From positions 59,830,867-59,894,866 of the forward strand of contig OZ020303.1 of assembly GCA_963971305.1 (NCBI GenBank): 64,000 nucleotides of DNA, written 5' to 3'. This document shows positions 13,240 to 26,200 of this stretch, in pieces. The translations under genes and the position numbers were made by a program. This DNA comes from Arcuatula senhousia (lineage: Eukaryota > Mollusca > Bivalvia > Mytilida > Mytilidae). Under the pieces are notes generated by a model. It searched no databases. It saw nothing but the letters and a program-made list of their open reading frames with translations, and was not told the DNA's origin. Every line of letters begins with the position of its first letter. Positions within the stretch are counted from its first letter, which is position 1.

Positions 13240-14572
13240 TACAAATACGGGATTTCTATCTCTCAGATGAGCACAGATGTTGGTTTGACATAGAGTTTTG
13301 TAATGTCATCCTTTCCGGATTTGACCAACACTTAATCGATCTTTGGCAACGTGACGGGTGTGCTATAGCAAGCAGGAACTGCTTACTCTTCCGAAGAACC
13401 TGAGTTCACTCTCATTTCCACTTGAGTTCGTGTTGCTGAATGCGGTTTTGTTGTTAGGTGTGTGTGTGTTTTATGTTGTTATGTGGTTTGTTTTGTTGTG
13501 ATGATTTTTTGTCTGCCGGTTTTGTCTTTGTCTTTAAGATTTCATGATACTGATTACCCCTTTGGTACACCTTTGCTTCCTTCATGCAACTCAGTTAAAA
13601 ATATAGAAAGAATGTGTCCATGGGATACAGATGCCCCCGCTGGCCCCAAACAGGTAGTAGATTTCTGACAGGTCTGAAAATCGCTTACGACATACAGTTT
13701 GTCATACTGATCCATCCTACCAAGTTTCAAAACATTCTGGTAAACAGTTCCTGAAAAAAGCTTGACCTAAATTTTCATAGTAATATTCACATATTTTAAA
13801 ATTGGCCTAAGTCCAAAACAGGAAGTAAATATCTGACAGGTCTCATAATCTGGTATACAGTTCATGAGAAAAGCTTGGTGCAAATTTTCATATCATGTTC
13901 ACATATTTTCACATCGGCCTAAGTTCCAAAAAGGAAGTAGATGTCTGACAGGTCTGAAAATAGCTTATGACATACAGTTTGTCATACTGATCCATCATAC
14001 CAAGTTTCAAATCATTCTGGTAAACAGTTCCTGAAAAAAGCTTGACCTAAATTTTCATAGTAATATTCACATATTTTAAAATTGGCCTAAGTCCAAAACA
14101 GGAAGTAAATATCTGACAGGTCTCATAATCGCCTAGGACCTATAGTTTGTCATACTCAACAATCCTACCAAGTTTCAACTCATTCTCATGTATGGTTTCT
14201 GAGAAAAACTTGACGGAAGTTTTCACAGTCATGTTCATATATTTTAACATTGACCTAAGTCCCGAACAGGAAGTATTAGTCCGACAGGTCTCAAAGTCCC
14301 TTAGGACGTATAGTTTGTCATACTGAACAATCCTACCAAGTTTCATATCATTCTCATGTACAGTTCCTGAGAAAAGCTTGACGGAAATTTTCATAGTCAT
14401 GTTCACATATTTTAAAATTGGCCTAAGTCCCAAACAGGAAGTAGATGTCGGACAGGTCTCACAATCGCTTAGAACGTATAGTTTGTCATACTCAACCATC
14501 CTACCAAGTCTCAAATCATTCACATGTTTGGTTCCTGAGAAAATCTTGACGGAAATTCGTACGGGGGCATAA
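13240..14572. mobile_element. Composite repeat insertion private to copy A
   Basis: Copy B passes straight from the sequence matching 13239 to that matching 14573 (near 46865). The insert starts with a second copy of the dispersed mussel repeat. It continues into a tandem array of units of about 168 bp, marked by 'caagtttcaa' near 13731, 14002, 14170 and 14337 and by a variant near 14506. Each unit has 'gacaggtct' and 'gtttgtcatactga'-like segments. No intact coding frame. Confidence 0.75.
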
Positions 14573-15159
14573 CAATGTTACATGTAAGCTTCTTTACATT
14601 GAACATTTTTTTCCATTACAATTATGAGGCAAAATGAACCATGTTAGGATAGTTTCAGTAATGTACATCAATCTTAAACCAAATTTTCTAATCTTGCAAA
14701 GATGTCAAAGTTGACAGTAAATTAAGATTTTCTTATCATATAAAATCAATCCATAAATCTTTTGATAAAATGACTTTCTTTAAAACTCATTGACAAATTA
14801 CTAATTATCTTGGTTAAATGTATCTAGATGACCCACGGAATCAATTAATCAATCTTGCCGACCAAAAACATGATATGAACCAAAATAAACGGAAATATTC
14901 AATAAGAAAAGGAAATTTTCGCCTTGATTCTTGATTGCCGGAGGGCTCTGTGATTGACAGAGGGCAACAATCGAAGAATTTATCATTTCTGTTTTCAAAT
15001 TTCATTAAATATCTGTCATTTCTGTATTAGATAAGCAATTGCCATTTTATCTTGTACAACACTGTAACGAGAATTAAGAGCAAGAAAGTTTTTTTCTCAA
15101 TCAAGACCTAATTTAAAATAGACAGATTATCAACAAAGATGAATTGTCTCGGTAATCAT

Positions 15160-15590
15160 TGAAATTGAATTGCTCACACAGGGTTATGTTGCTCCTCGGT
15201 TGCTGTCTTCACTCAAGAAATTTTACGGAAGACATCATGCACTTATAGACAAATATGGGATTTCCATCTCTCAGATGAGTGCAGATGTTGGTTTGTCATA
15301 GGGTGTTGTTTTGTCTTCCTTTACTGGATTTGACACGCTGAATGGACTATTGGCAACGCGACGGGTGTGCTATAGCAAGCAGGAACTGCTTACTCTTCCG
15401 GAGCACCTGAGTTCACTCTTGTTTCGACTGGAGTTCGCGTTGTTGATTGATATTCAGTTGTTTTGTGTTTCCATGTTTTACGTGTTGTCTGTTTTTGTCC
15501 CGTTCTTGTTTGTGTTTACTGGTTTAGTCTCTGCCCTTTCGGACTTTTGACATTCGGATACCCCATTGGTACCTCTGCTTCCTTCATCCA
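15160..15590. mobile_element. Dispersed mussel-type repeat, fragment 3, private to copy A
   Basis: Carries tttggcaacgcgacgggtg-like sequence, 'agcaggaactgcttactc' and the 'cattggtacctctgcttcc' end. Copy B lacks it (junction near 47455). It is the cleanest of the four fragments in the window and shares its first 60 bases with the start of 13240-13610. Confidence 0.7.
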
Positions 15591-16514
15591 CTTATCGATG
15601 AATTTTCATCAATGTTTTGTACAAGTAATGCAATAAACCGAATTTGCTTTCTAACTCATACTAGCTTTCATACTTTTTTCTCTATAAAAAAGTCACCTTA
15701 ATGTACCAGCATTAGAAAAATATTACCCACAAGAACAACCACAGCTCTTGAAATTTCTTTACATGTACTATCTATCATTGCATATGTGCCTATATATATA
15801 TTATCCTTATAAGTGCAACTGTTAATTTAAGGCATTATGTAACTTAAAATATTTAAGCCTTCTTTATACTGCCACGGTAACTTGTATCATTAGTTTTATA
15901 AGCTTAACAAATGGCTCCCAGGAACTTGAATCACTCACGAATGACCATTAGAATACATTGATCATTTTCCACTTTTAGGACACCAGAGAGGAAGCACTAC
16001 TATAATGGATCATCAAAGGGAACTAAAACCTATTGAAGCTTCTGTAGATCTGAACTAAAGTTGACTATTTCGGCAATTAAAAAGTATTCTTTATTCATTT
16101 TTTTTAACATTAATATTGACCAAAATTAAAGCGCCTAAGCAAAATTTTTAGTAATGACAACAGACTTTATACCTTACTATATATAGTGAACTGTGTATGA
16201 CATCATGCAGTACATCTTTAAAAATTCTCAAATTCTTCAATAGGTATGTTATCTTCATATTTCCAAAAAGAGCTGTGTTACTTCAGCAACTAATAAACGC
16301 ATCATATAATGAGGCTAAATATTTTAGTTTTGTATCTTATTGATAGACATAGAGAAATTGTGAATCAATAGAATGTCTCAATGATTAATGACAATTTAAT
16401 CAAGTTTGACAGAGTGATTCCAAGAAGTACAAATGTATCAGGATACTCACATTGTATCAGGCACCTTGTTTTTTAGAGAAAATACAGAGATCAAAGTAAT
16501 ATTGACATAAAGTA

Positions 16515-17580
16515 CTAGATCTACAAAACATAGGTAATATATTGATAACAAAGCTCACCTTGTTACACATTATTGTCACGAAGCTGGAATTGACTTAGAC
16601 TTTTCAAACTTTTAAGTCCTCATCCATACAGAAAAAGATGGTCACAGCCAGGATCTGCACCATGCATCTTGCTTGGCGTCCTTGGATGTTCCTATACAAC
16701 TTTGTTTGATATGGTATTTGTGTGTTAGCAGGAATGGACTTAATCATTCTTCTAAAAGTGGTCATTCATGCAGAAAATGTAGGTCATAGACACATTGTCC
16801 TTAACATTGTTAGGTGCACCTACCATATCAATTTGGTTGATGTTGCAGTTGTCAGTAAGTGGGAATGGACTTAAACTATTCTTCTGTATGTTGTCATTCA
16901 TGCAGAAATATAGGTCACAGCCAGCATTCTAAGCATGCATTGTGCTAAGCATCATTAGATAAACCTACCATACTCCTATAGTTGACTATCAGTAAGTTGG
17001 AATGGACTTAAACCTTTCTTCTGTATGTGGTCATTCGTGCGGAAAATATAGGTCAACAGCCAGCATCTGAAGCATGCATTGTGCTCAGCATCACAAGGTG
17101 CACCTACCATACCAATATAATTGATGTGGCACTTGTCAGTAAGCTTGAATGGATCTGACCACCTTCTGCAAGTGATCATTCATCGAAAATAAAGGTCACA
17201 GCCAGCATCAGATGCATGCATTATGTGCTAAGCATCACTAGGTGCACCTACCATACCAATTGATGTGAAAATTGTCAGTAAGCATGTATGGATTTTAAGC
17301 ATTCTTTTGTAAGTGGGTGTGGACGCCGACATCAACACCGACGTGGACGCATCTGTAAATGGCCATTCATGCAGAGCAATACACATCACAGCCAGCATCC
17401 AAAACATGCATAATGCCTAGTACCAATAGTTGCACCTACCATAGCAATATGGCTGATGAAGCAATATTGCTATGGTAGGTGCTATGGTAGTAAGTAACTG
17501 GAAATAGTCCCTAACCAATATGGCACGGACGCCGAGGGTATCACATAAGCCCCTTCATTCGTGAGGTGACCTAAAAAATG
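16515..17580. repeat. Tandem repeat, about 140 bp units, copy A only
   Basis: About six decayed units marked by 'ggtcacagccagcat', 'agcatgcattgtgct' and 'aggtgcacctaccata', spaced roughly 135-190 bases. Copy B lacks the block, so it is either an insertion here or a loss there. A short inverted pair, 'accatagcaatatggctgat' against 'gcaatattgctatggtaggt', closes the right end near 17440-17485. Confidence 0.75.
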
Positions 17581-17631
17581 ATTTCAGTGTCAAAATTGTT
17601 TTTCAATTATTTAAGAGTTTTCCAGGGGCTG

Positions 17632-19804
17632 ATATAGAAATTTTCCAAAGGGGGTCAACTGGCCACTGTGGACAGAAGGATGAAAACTTCAAAATTTGGG
17701 GAGGAAAAGGGGGAATCCAACACCCTAGAACTGCCACTGTTTATCTCTCTTGGTCTTTTTAATAGTTTATCCAAATTAAAAATCTTTTTTGAAAGCAATA
17801 ATCCTGATACATTTAGAGCAATGGTTTATTTTTTTAGAATAATGGGCGTTAAATAATTATGGACCAAATATTAGAATATTTAAATACATAAAACTAAAAT
17901 CAATGTTACTTTTTTTTGCTTGTAGCTGCTTATTTATGAGTAAATTCCATCCACTGTACATTCAATGGCTTTAAAAGCACATCTTGAAGTTCAAATTAGC
18001 ACTGGTTCAAAGTTCAAGACTCTCAGCATTTGATTTTACAGGACCTTAAATTTCAAAAGGTCAAAAATCCCAAAAGTTCTTGACCTTTGATTTTACATTT
18101 TATTTTCAACCCCTAGATACTCTTTCATTTGATAGCTTACAAGATTCCTATTATGGGCTTAGAAAGAAACCAAAAAAATCTCTCTCTCTCGTAGACTTCA
18201 AGTCCAAAATTAACACATAAATTTTCTGTTCTCCTCTGCGGACAATTCAATTTAGTAAACCTTTTCTATAACAGATTTTTATTGTTCCCTTGATGCTTCT
18301 GAAATAGTTCTATAAAAGGACCAAATCCATGTGTATGTTGTTTTTTATCATTAAATGACAGCTTCCAGACATAGCTTTAGGCCCATTTCAAAGACATTTC
18401 AAAATCCTATACCATTACAATGAACTTTCAAAGATATTCTCAATCCCACTCCCATTACCAAGTGCTTGCTTTATTTATGTATAATAGTCGGCAAGACAAT
18501 TGAAGTCACTCTATTTTCTTTGGTGTTGAAGCAATTAACATGTATTAGCTAATTGATTCAAATTGCTTCAAGATAAAACATTGTCTTTTGCTAAATTATT
18601 CCATATGGAGTAATGGAAACATCAAGCAATTCTGATAAAAAATATCATTTAATCAGGGATTGGGAAGGCAGGGGGCAATGGGCCATTGGCACATCAAAAT
18701 TGAAAATTGCCCCCTTTCATCTCAAAAATTTATATAGAATATTAAGAAATGGCCCCTTGAAATTTTGAATTTCCATGAAAAAAGTGGTAAATGGCCCTTT
18801 GCTAAAAATTCCTTCCCTGAATCCCTGTTTAATATAACAAATTTTAACCAATACTTACACTTACTATTTTTGAAAATAATTTGTAACTTTTTACTTTGAT
18901 AACCCATTATAAATGACTTTTTGACTGAAAAAACAAAAAGTGCATCTATGATATTTGAAACTTGAAGGCCACAACAGATTGATAATCACTAGCTCCTTCA
19001 TGTTTTTTAAGTTTGGTTGCAGCAAATTTTATTTAAAAGGGACAGAACAACGAACCTTAGACAAATTAAGAGCAATCAATAATACGTCTTAAGACTCTAT
19101 ACAGACTCTTATGGATACATTTACTCGATAATATTAAGACTTTGTCTATTTGACTGATAATAAACAATCAACATAGACAGAAACACATCACAAGGACAAA
19201 TCAACTATACACCTTCTTGATTGCCTTAGACAAAATATTAATTCCCAGAATGTAAATTGTAACAGGGACTTGAAAACAGTTTGATAAAAACGTAAGTGTT
19301 CAGACTTGTTGATATGTTGCAAAAGCCTTTGAATATGCTTGATTGGAAGCCAAATTTTTCATCAAAGACAGAACCCATTGTTAAATTTTCATGGAGTAGA
19401 TTGGAAACAAATATTCAGTCTCAAAAGACTTCTGGGTAATGTTCAATAATAACTGCTCAAATGTGGCATTATCTGTAAACTGAAACCTTGAAGTTCCATT
19501 TGGTTAATATGACCTTGACAATTGTTGTGTGTTTTGGTGTCCTCCAGTAAAATGATAATAATTTCTAAAGTAACATGAGAAGTCAACTAACAAACCTAGC
19601 ATAATCTTTAGCAGAAAATATAGACATCATGATTGTCTCATTTTTATTAAGCTCATCACCAACGAACCTTAAGCTGGCAAATTATCTGAAATTGCAATAT
19701 TCACATATTGAATGTGACCTTGACCTTTGACAAAATGACTGCAAAATTAAAATGCATCCTTTCTGTTCTAATGAACATGATCATCTATCAAGGCAGTCAA
19801 AATT
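17632..19804. repeat. 2,173 bp direct repeat, first copy
   Basis: Matches 19813-21985 at an offset of 2,181 with no difference found on reading corresponding lines. The two are separated by eight bases at 19805-19812. No gene is present; the small open frames at 17668 and 18722 recur unchanged in the second copy simply because the DNA does. Confidence 0.93.
18654..18827. mobile_element. Short hAT-like MITE, first duplicate
   Basis: The ends are CAGGGATTGGGAAGG and, reverse complemented, CAGGGATTCAGGGAAGG. They are flanked by the six-base repeat TTTAAT at 18648-18653 and 18828-18833. It is 174 bases with no coding capacity. The CAGGG ends suggest hAT, but hAT normally gives eight-base duplications, so the family is tentative. 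Confidence 0.6.
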
Positions 19805-19812
19805 TAAAAAAA

Positions 19813-21985
19813 ATATAGAAATTTTCCAAAGGGGGTCAACTGGCCACTGTGGACAGAAGGATGAAAACTTCAAAATTTGGGGAGGAAAAGGGGGAATCCA
19901 ACACCCTAGAACTGCCACTGTTTATCTCTCTTGGTCTTTTTAATAGTTTATCCAAATTAAAAATCTTTTTTGAAAGCAATAATCCTGATACATTTAGAGC
20001 AATGGTTTATTTTTTTAGAATAATGGGCGTTAAATAATTATGGACCAAATATTAGAATATTTAAATACATAAAACTAAAATCAATGTTACTTTTTTTTGC
20101 TTGTAGCTGCTTATTTATGAGTAAATTCCATCCACTGTACATTCAATGGCTTTAAAAGCACATCTTGAAGTTCAAATTAGCACTGGTTCAAAGTTCAAGA
20201 CTCTCAGCATTTGATTTTACAGGACCTTAAATTTCAAAAGGTCAAAAATCCCAAAAGTTCTTGACCTTTGATTTTACATTTTATTTTCAACCCCTAGATA
20301 CTCTTTCATTTGATAGCTTACAAGATTCCTATTATGGGCTTAGAAAGAAACCAAAAAAATCTCTCTCTCTCGTAGACTTCAAGTCCAAAATTAACACATA
20401 AATTTTCTGTTCTCCTCTGCGGACAATTCAATTTAGTAAACCTTTTCTATAACAGATTTTTATTGTTCCCTTGATGCTTCTGAAATAGTTCTATAAAAGG
20501 ACCAAATCCATGTGTATGTTGTTTTTTATCATTAAATGACAGCTTCCAGACATAGCTTTAGGCCCATTTCAAAGACATTTCAAAATCCTATACCATTACA
20601 ATGAACTTTCAAAGATATTCTCAATCCCACTCCCATTACCAAGTGCTTGCTTTATTTATGTATAATAGTCGGCAAGACAATTGAAGTCACTCTATTTTCT
20701 TTGGTGTTGAAGCAATTAACATGTATTAGCTAATTGATTCAAATTGCTTCAAGATAAAACATTGTCTTTTGCTAAATTATTCCATATGGAGTAATGGAAA
20801 CATCAAGCAATTCTGATAAAAAATATCATTTAATCAGGGATTGGGAAGGCAGGGGGCAATGGGCCATTGGCACATCAAAATTGAAAATTGCCCCCTTTCA
20901 TCTCAAAAATTTATATAGAATATTAAGAAATGGCCCCTTGAAATTTTGAATTTCCATGAAAAAAGTGGTAAATGGCCCTTTGCTAAAAATTCCTTCCCTG
21001 AATCCCTGTTTAATATAACAAATTTTAACCAATACTTACACTTACTATTTTTGAAAATAATTTGTAACTTTTTACTTTGATAACCCATTATAAATGACTT
21101 TTTGACTGAAAAAACAAAAAGTGCATCTATGATATTTGAAACTTGAAGGCCACAACAGATTGATAATCACTAGCTCCTTCATGTTTTTTAAGTTTGGTTG
21201 CAGCAAATTTTATTTAAAAGGGACAGAACAACGAACCTTAGACAAATTAAGAGCAATCAATAATACGTCTTAAGACTCTATACAGACTCTTATGGATACA
21301 TTTACTCGATAATATTAAGACTTTGTCTATTTGACTGATAATAAACAATCAACATAGACAGAAACACATCACAAGGACAAATCAACTATACACCTTCTTG
21401 ATTGCCTTAGACAAAATATTAATTCCCAGAATGTAAATTGTAACAGGGACTTGAAAACAGTTTGATAAAAACGTAAGTGTTCAGACTTGTTGATATGTTG
21501 CAAAAGCCTTTGAATATGCTTGATTGGAAGCCAAATTTTTCATCAAAGACAGAACCCATTGTTAAATTTTCATGGAGTAGATTGGAAACAAATATTCAGT
21601 CTCAAAAGACTTCTGGGTAATGTTCAATAATAACTGCTCAAATGTGGCATTATCTGTAAACTGAAACCTTGAAGTTCCATTTGGTTAATATGACCTTGAC
21701 AATTGTTGTGTGTTTTGGTGTCCTCCAGTAAAATGATAATAATTTCTAAAGTAACATGAGAAGTCAACTAACAAACCTAGCATAATCTTTAGCAGAAAAT
21801 ATAGACATCATGATTGTCTCATTTTTATTAAGCTCATCACCAACGAACCTTAAGCTGGCAAATTATCTGAAATTGCAATATTCACATATTGAATGTGACC
21901 TTGACCTTTGACAAAATGACTGCAAAATTAAAATGCATCCTTTCTGTTCTAATGAACATGATCATCTATCAAGGCAGTCAAAATT
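19813..21985. repeat. 2,173 bp direct repeat, second copy
   Basis: The identical partner of 17632-19804. Its right border continues into sequence conserved with copy B (near 52200), so this is the copy in the ancestral right-hand context. Copy B has only one, more diverged and partly deleted, version. Confidence 0.93.
20835..21008. mobile_element. Short hAT-like MITE, second duplicate
   Basis: The same element as 18654-18827, carried along by the 2.17 kb duplication; not an independent insertion. Confidence 0.6.
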
Positions 21986-22839
21986 GAAAACAAATTTTCT
22001 AATTTTTTTTTTTTAAATATTTGTTTTAAATCTTTAAACTTTTTAATTATTCCAGAACATCCCTGTGACCTTGAACTTCTTATCTACCTGTATGCATATG
22101 TTAAAGGGTTCGATATGCGTAAATTTTCATTAAATTATTACATGTAGTAACCCTTTAATTTTTTGGAATTTGTGATGAATGAATTTATAAAACTTAATTC
22201 TTAAGTCCAAGGCTATTGCAAAATGCACCAAACAATACACCAACTAATTAAAAGGTCATATAAAAATATGCTTCCTGAAAAATGAGCCCCTCTGGGTTTA
22301 TAAAACAAAATGTCAAAATTATACATTCAAATTCACATCCAAACCTCTTCTACCCTTATCAGAATTTTGTTCTAAATAGAATCTTGACCTTTTATAGTTC
22401 CATATTACATTTCCAAAAGTGGATTAGAAATGTTATTAAATTTTCTCCAGACACATAAACTTGACAATAAATCACTTTTTTAGTAAGACCTGTCTCCTCA
22501 TAGAATAAAAATATAACCAAATTGTAAAGTTTGAAACATTTTTATGCCTTAACTAGGGTGCACCTTCACACTAGCATGTTTATTTAAAGTTTTCCACTCA
22601 AAACGTGTTTTTTTTTATAGTTTACCTTATAATATCACAGCAGTTGATTTATTGCTTAATTTTAATACCATAACTTTATCTATAAAGCATTTATGATATA
22701 AATAAACTGTTAACACAGAGACATGACTGGACACAGTATAAATAAAATGAAGTAAAAATAAAGATGCAAATGTTTAAAGTTACTGCAGTACTGGCATTTA
22801 ATCATAATATTTATATGTAACAGTGTAAATGAAGCTGTA

Positions 22840-23260
22840 CATTAAATATCAATGGTTTACCATTACTTGTAAAATTTAAAAGTCAGTAGACCGTGACTGC
22901 AGGAGCATACAGATGTAATGCTTTTAAAATTGATCTGTACTAATGCTAATGCAAGTGCATACCCAATATCAATGGTTAACCATTACTGCTTCATGTTAAA
23001 CAGATGTAAGAAAAAAGGTTAGCCTTGGCAAAATCAGTGTAAAATTTCAAAGTCAGTAGACCGTCACTGCAGGAGCATACAGGTGAAATCCTTTTAAAAC
23101 TGATCTGCACTGATGCTGATGCAACTGCATACCAAATATCAATGGTGTAACTTACTAGTTCACACAAAACAGGCTTAAGCAAAAACTTAACCCAATTCTG
23201 GACGACGACGCCGCCGCCGGAATCACCATACCTAAGTCTTGTCGCAAAAACCATATGAGA
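22840..23260. repeat. Tandem repeat with 170 bp period, copy A
   Basis: Two units marked by 'aaagtcagtagaccg' near 22880 and 23050, each continuing with 'actgcaggagcatacag' and 'aatatcaatggt'. It ends in a GC-rich stretch, gacgacgccgccgccgg, near 23203-23219. Copy B has three units (53040-55460), the last split by a large insertion. Confidence 0.8.
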
Positions 23261-26200
23261 TTGGCCAGATTTTGCTCATTCCTTAAATCTACAATACACT
23301 AAGCTAGGACATTACCATGAACATAACTACCAATCTTCCTCAACTGAATTTTCTTGTAATTTCATTGGTCAATATTTGAGTTGAGGACAGATTTGAGGAA
23401 ATCTCAAATTTGAAATGTTTTATGAAACTGGGGCCTGGCTACTTGCATTTATGCTAGACTCAGACAAGGAAGTCTTTTTGTCTGGAATCATTTAGAAAGA
23501 AGTGTCACACCTATAATTGGATATTGGAAAGACTTGCACACTTTTATAATGGCTTTTTTTTCTTTACCTAAAAAGACATTTAACTCTGTTGTTTATCTGT
23601 ATCATTTTAGCTGCTCCTACAATGTATTTGATATTGATTCTGTTTGCAATTTGACAGGTGGAAAACTCTTCTTCATTTAGTAGAATCTTAAAAGGAAGAC
23701 ATATCAATATTTGAAGATAATGGGTTTCTAATTGACTTTATGACAAATGGTTGTCAGTTGAAGGTTTGTCTACCTGATCAGTGAGTTGTCTTGTGCTGAA
23801 AGCCTGCAAAGCAAAGCCTAATCCTAAAACATGGGTCTTAGAGTTGAAAACCTCCATTTAAATGACAGTTTGCTTAAAGAAAACAAAAGAGTCATGCATC
23901 TTTTTGGTTTTTCTTTGTAAACTTTCCATTAAGATGTCAACATTTTTAGGAAGCAAAGCAGTGCAAACGATACTTCAGTGCAATACTACTGATAGTGACA
24001 TGAAGACGCTTTAAAACTCTCAAAGTCACACCACTAGATGACATAACCAAAAGGCACTTGTAATCCCAAAGTCCAAAAGAGCCAAATTAGATGAAACCCA
24101 TACAAACAAATAAGTAAATATCAATCTGATCTGACAAATAAGTTTTAGGAATAATGAAATCTCATTTAATGTTTGATTCAATCAGGAGTAAAACTGAGTA
24201 AAACAGAAGATCTGTTCTGACTTCTATGATTCTATGGGTTTTTTGTTTTGTTCACAAATGTATTAAGAATACTGAATATCATGATATAAAACTGCTATTT
24301 GATTCAATCGACTGCTAAAAATACATACAGAGGAAAGTTGGAATATCAATCGTGTACTAGCCAAAGGCAAAATACTTCCAACACCTAATTTACAAAAATA
24401 TCTGATTTGGATGCAACATGCATTGCAGGGGGGCCTCATTGCAAGTAATTAATATTTTCCCAGAGAAGAATAAAATAGAATTTTGATGGATATTTTGAAT
24501 CTATAATGAATTCATGGAACAATAAATGACAAATTTTAGTTCAATGGTAATCTTTTCATAAATTCCAGTTTGTGCTACCTTACAGTTTGCTATTTGAGAG
24601 GAATGTATGGTTTGTCCATAAAAAGACCAAATGGTTCTAAATATTCATTGCAATAATTCAGAGATGAGACTTCACTTTCAAACATGAATGAAAACTACAG
24701 CCTGAAAATGGTTACTCTTACAACAAGTGTTACAACCTATTTTGTTTTCAAATACCAGATGCCCAAAACCCCTATTTACCCTTTTTCCATTTATATGGTT
24801 TAAGTATAAGCTTTCGCATTGTCAAATTATTTTTAAATATAAAATAAAAATGTCTTTTTATCTGTTTTATTTCTTCTTTACGCCATGTAACAGAAAAGAA
24901 GAATATTTTGATTTGACTTTTGGGTTATTGACGAAATAAACCATAATATTTAAATTTAATGACCAAATGTAACCAAAAAAATGATCAGAAAAGAATTGAA
25001 TATCATTTTTAAGCACTTGATGTTTCTTCTTATTCGGCATTTGTTGAGAATGCTAAATTTCAAGCTTCTAGAAAAACAGAATTTCAATGTTAAATGGGAT
25101 ATATTTCTCAAGACCCTGAAACTTAATCCATTAGTAAAAAATTAAAGCACTTTAATTCAAACACAAAATTAGAAATGTCATAGAAGAATTAACATATTAA
25201 GCCTTCATCAATTTTACGCACTTAAAATATGTAAAATTTATTAAAATCCTTACAAAGGCTTCAAAGAACCATTCTTATATCTTCCTCATAATAAAACAAT
25301 GCCTAGATTATCCAAACATGGTTTCATTACTGTGGAATTTCCTGGTAACAACAGTTTTAGCCTTTATAGCTGCTTTAAATTCATGAGTTTGGGCTTAAAA
25401 GCCTTGTGCCTACATAAACAGAATTTTTTAGTGTATTGGTTACAGAAGCTACGTTAATCTTGACAGTAATAAATTTACAACATTTTTACAGAGCTTTAAT
25501 CAAATGTTAATTATCATGAATAATTGCATCAGAGGATGTTGGTTTTGTGAAAACATGTCTAGATTTCCATCGCCAGAATGTAGCAGTCTGAGTACAATTT
25601 TAATTTTTGATTGCAGCTATTCTTCTGATGATATTGTGGTAATGATGAAAACATCAATCCCAAAAAGTTTTAGAATATTTTACTGTTTGCTGGTACAAGT
25701 TTTCCATAAATAAATAAAATCTTATTTAAGAGAATAGGATTAAGGAGTTTCATTTTGTCCAATAGCTAAATATTATTTATTTTAATGAAAAGGAATTAAC
25801 TCTTACATAGTCAAGGATTTGATTTTGAATTAGCATATAAATAGTTTTGGTAAAATAAAATGTGAAAAAAAAATCCTAAATTTTTTTCACTTACATGTAA
25901 ATATCAGGAATATGTACATGTATCATACACATCGTTTTATTCTATTTCTTCAAATCTAAAAAGTCTGACTCAAAAAAATCTTTTGTGGCCTAAAAAAGCA
26001 ATACAAGTTTCAATTAAAAGACTCATTACGATCTTGTGTCAATCTCTCTTTTAAAAACTATTGAAAAACAGAACAAGATCAAAATGAAGATTGAGTACAA
26101 AAATTGCCATTTTTAAAGAGAATTTTAGTACTATTTTGATTTCACACCATATTTATTGTACAATAATATTATTGTTGACAGCAGGTCATATTTGAGTTCA

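Noticed and set aside
14140..14523. A 127-codon minus-strand frame with repeats of LGRMVEYDKLYVL, looking like a repeat protein
   Set aside because: It lies in a 168 bp tandem array within a mobile insertion. A near multiple of three keeps the frame open by chance; earlier units in the same array contain stops.
17668..20037. Identical 62-codon frames at 17668-17856 and 19849-20037, and identical 61-codon frames at 18722 and 20903
   Set aside because: Identity follows from the 2.17 kb duplication. The frames are short, have no recognisable motif and, for the minus-strand pair, overlap a MITE.
24727..24939. A 70-codon frame with a close relative at 59118-59315, suggesting a conserved small protein
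   Set aside because: Both lie in the duplicated intron and share sequence only because of the duplication. The start differs, composition is AT-driven (F, L, K, Y), and surrounding non-coding DNA is equally conserved.
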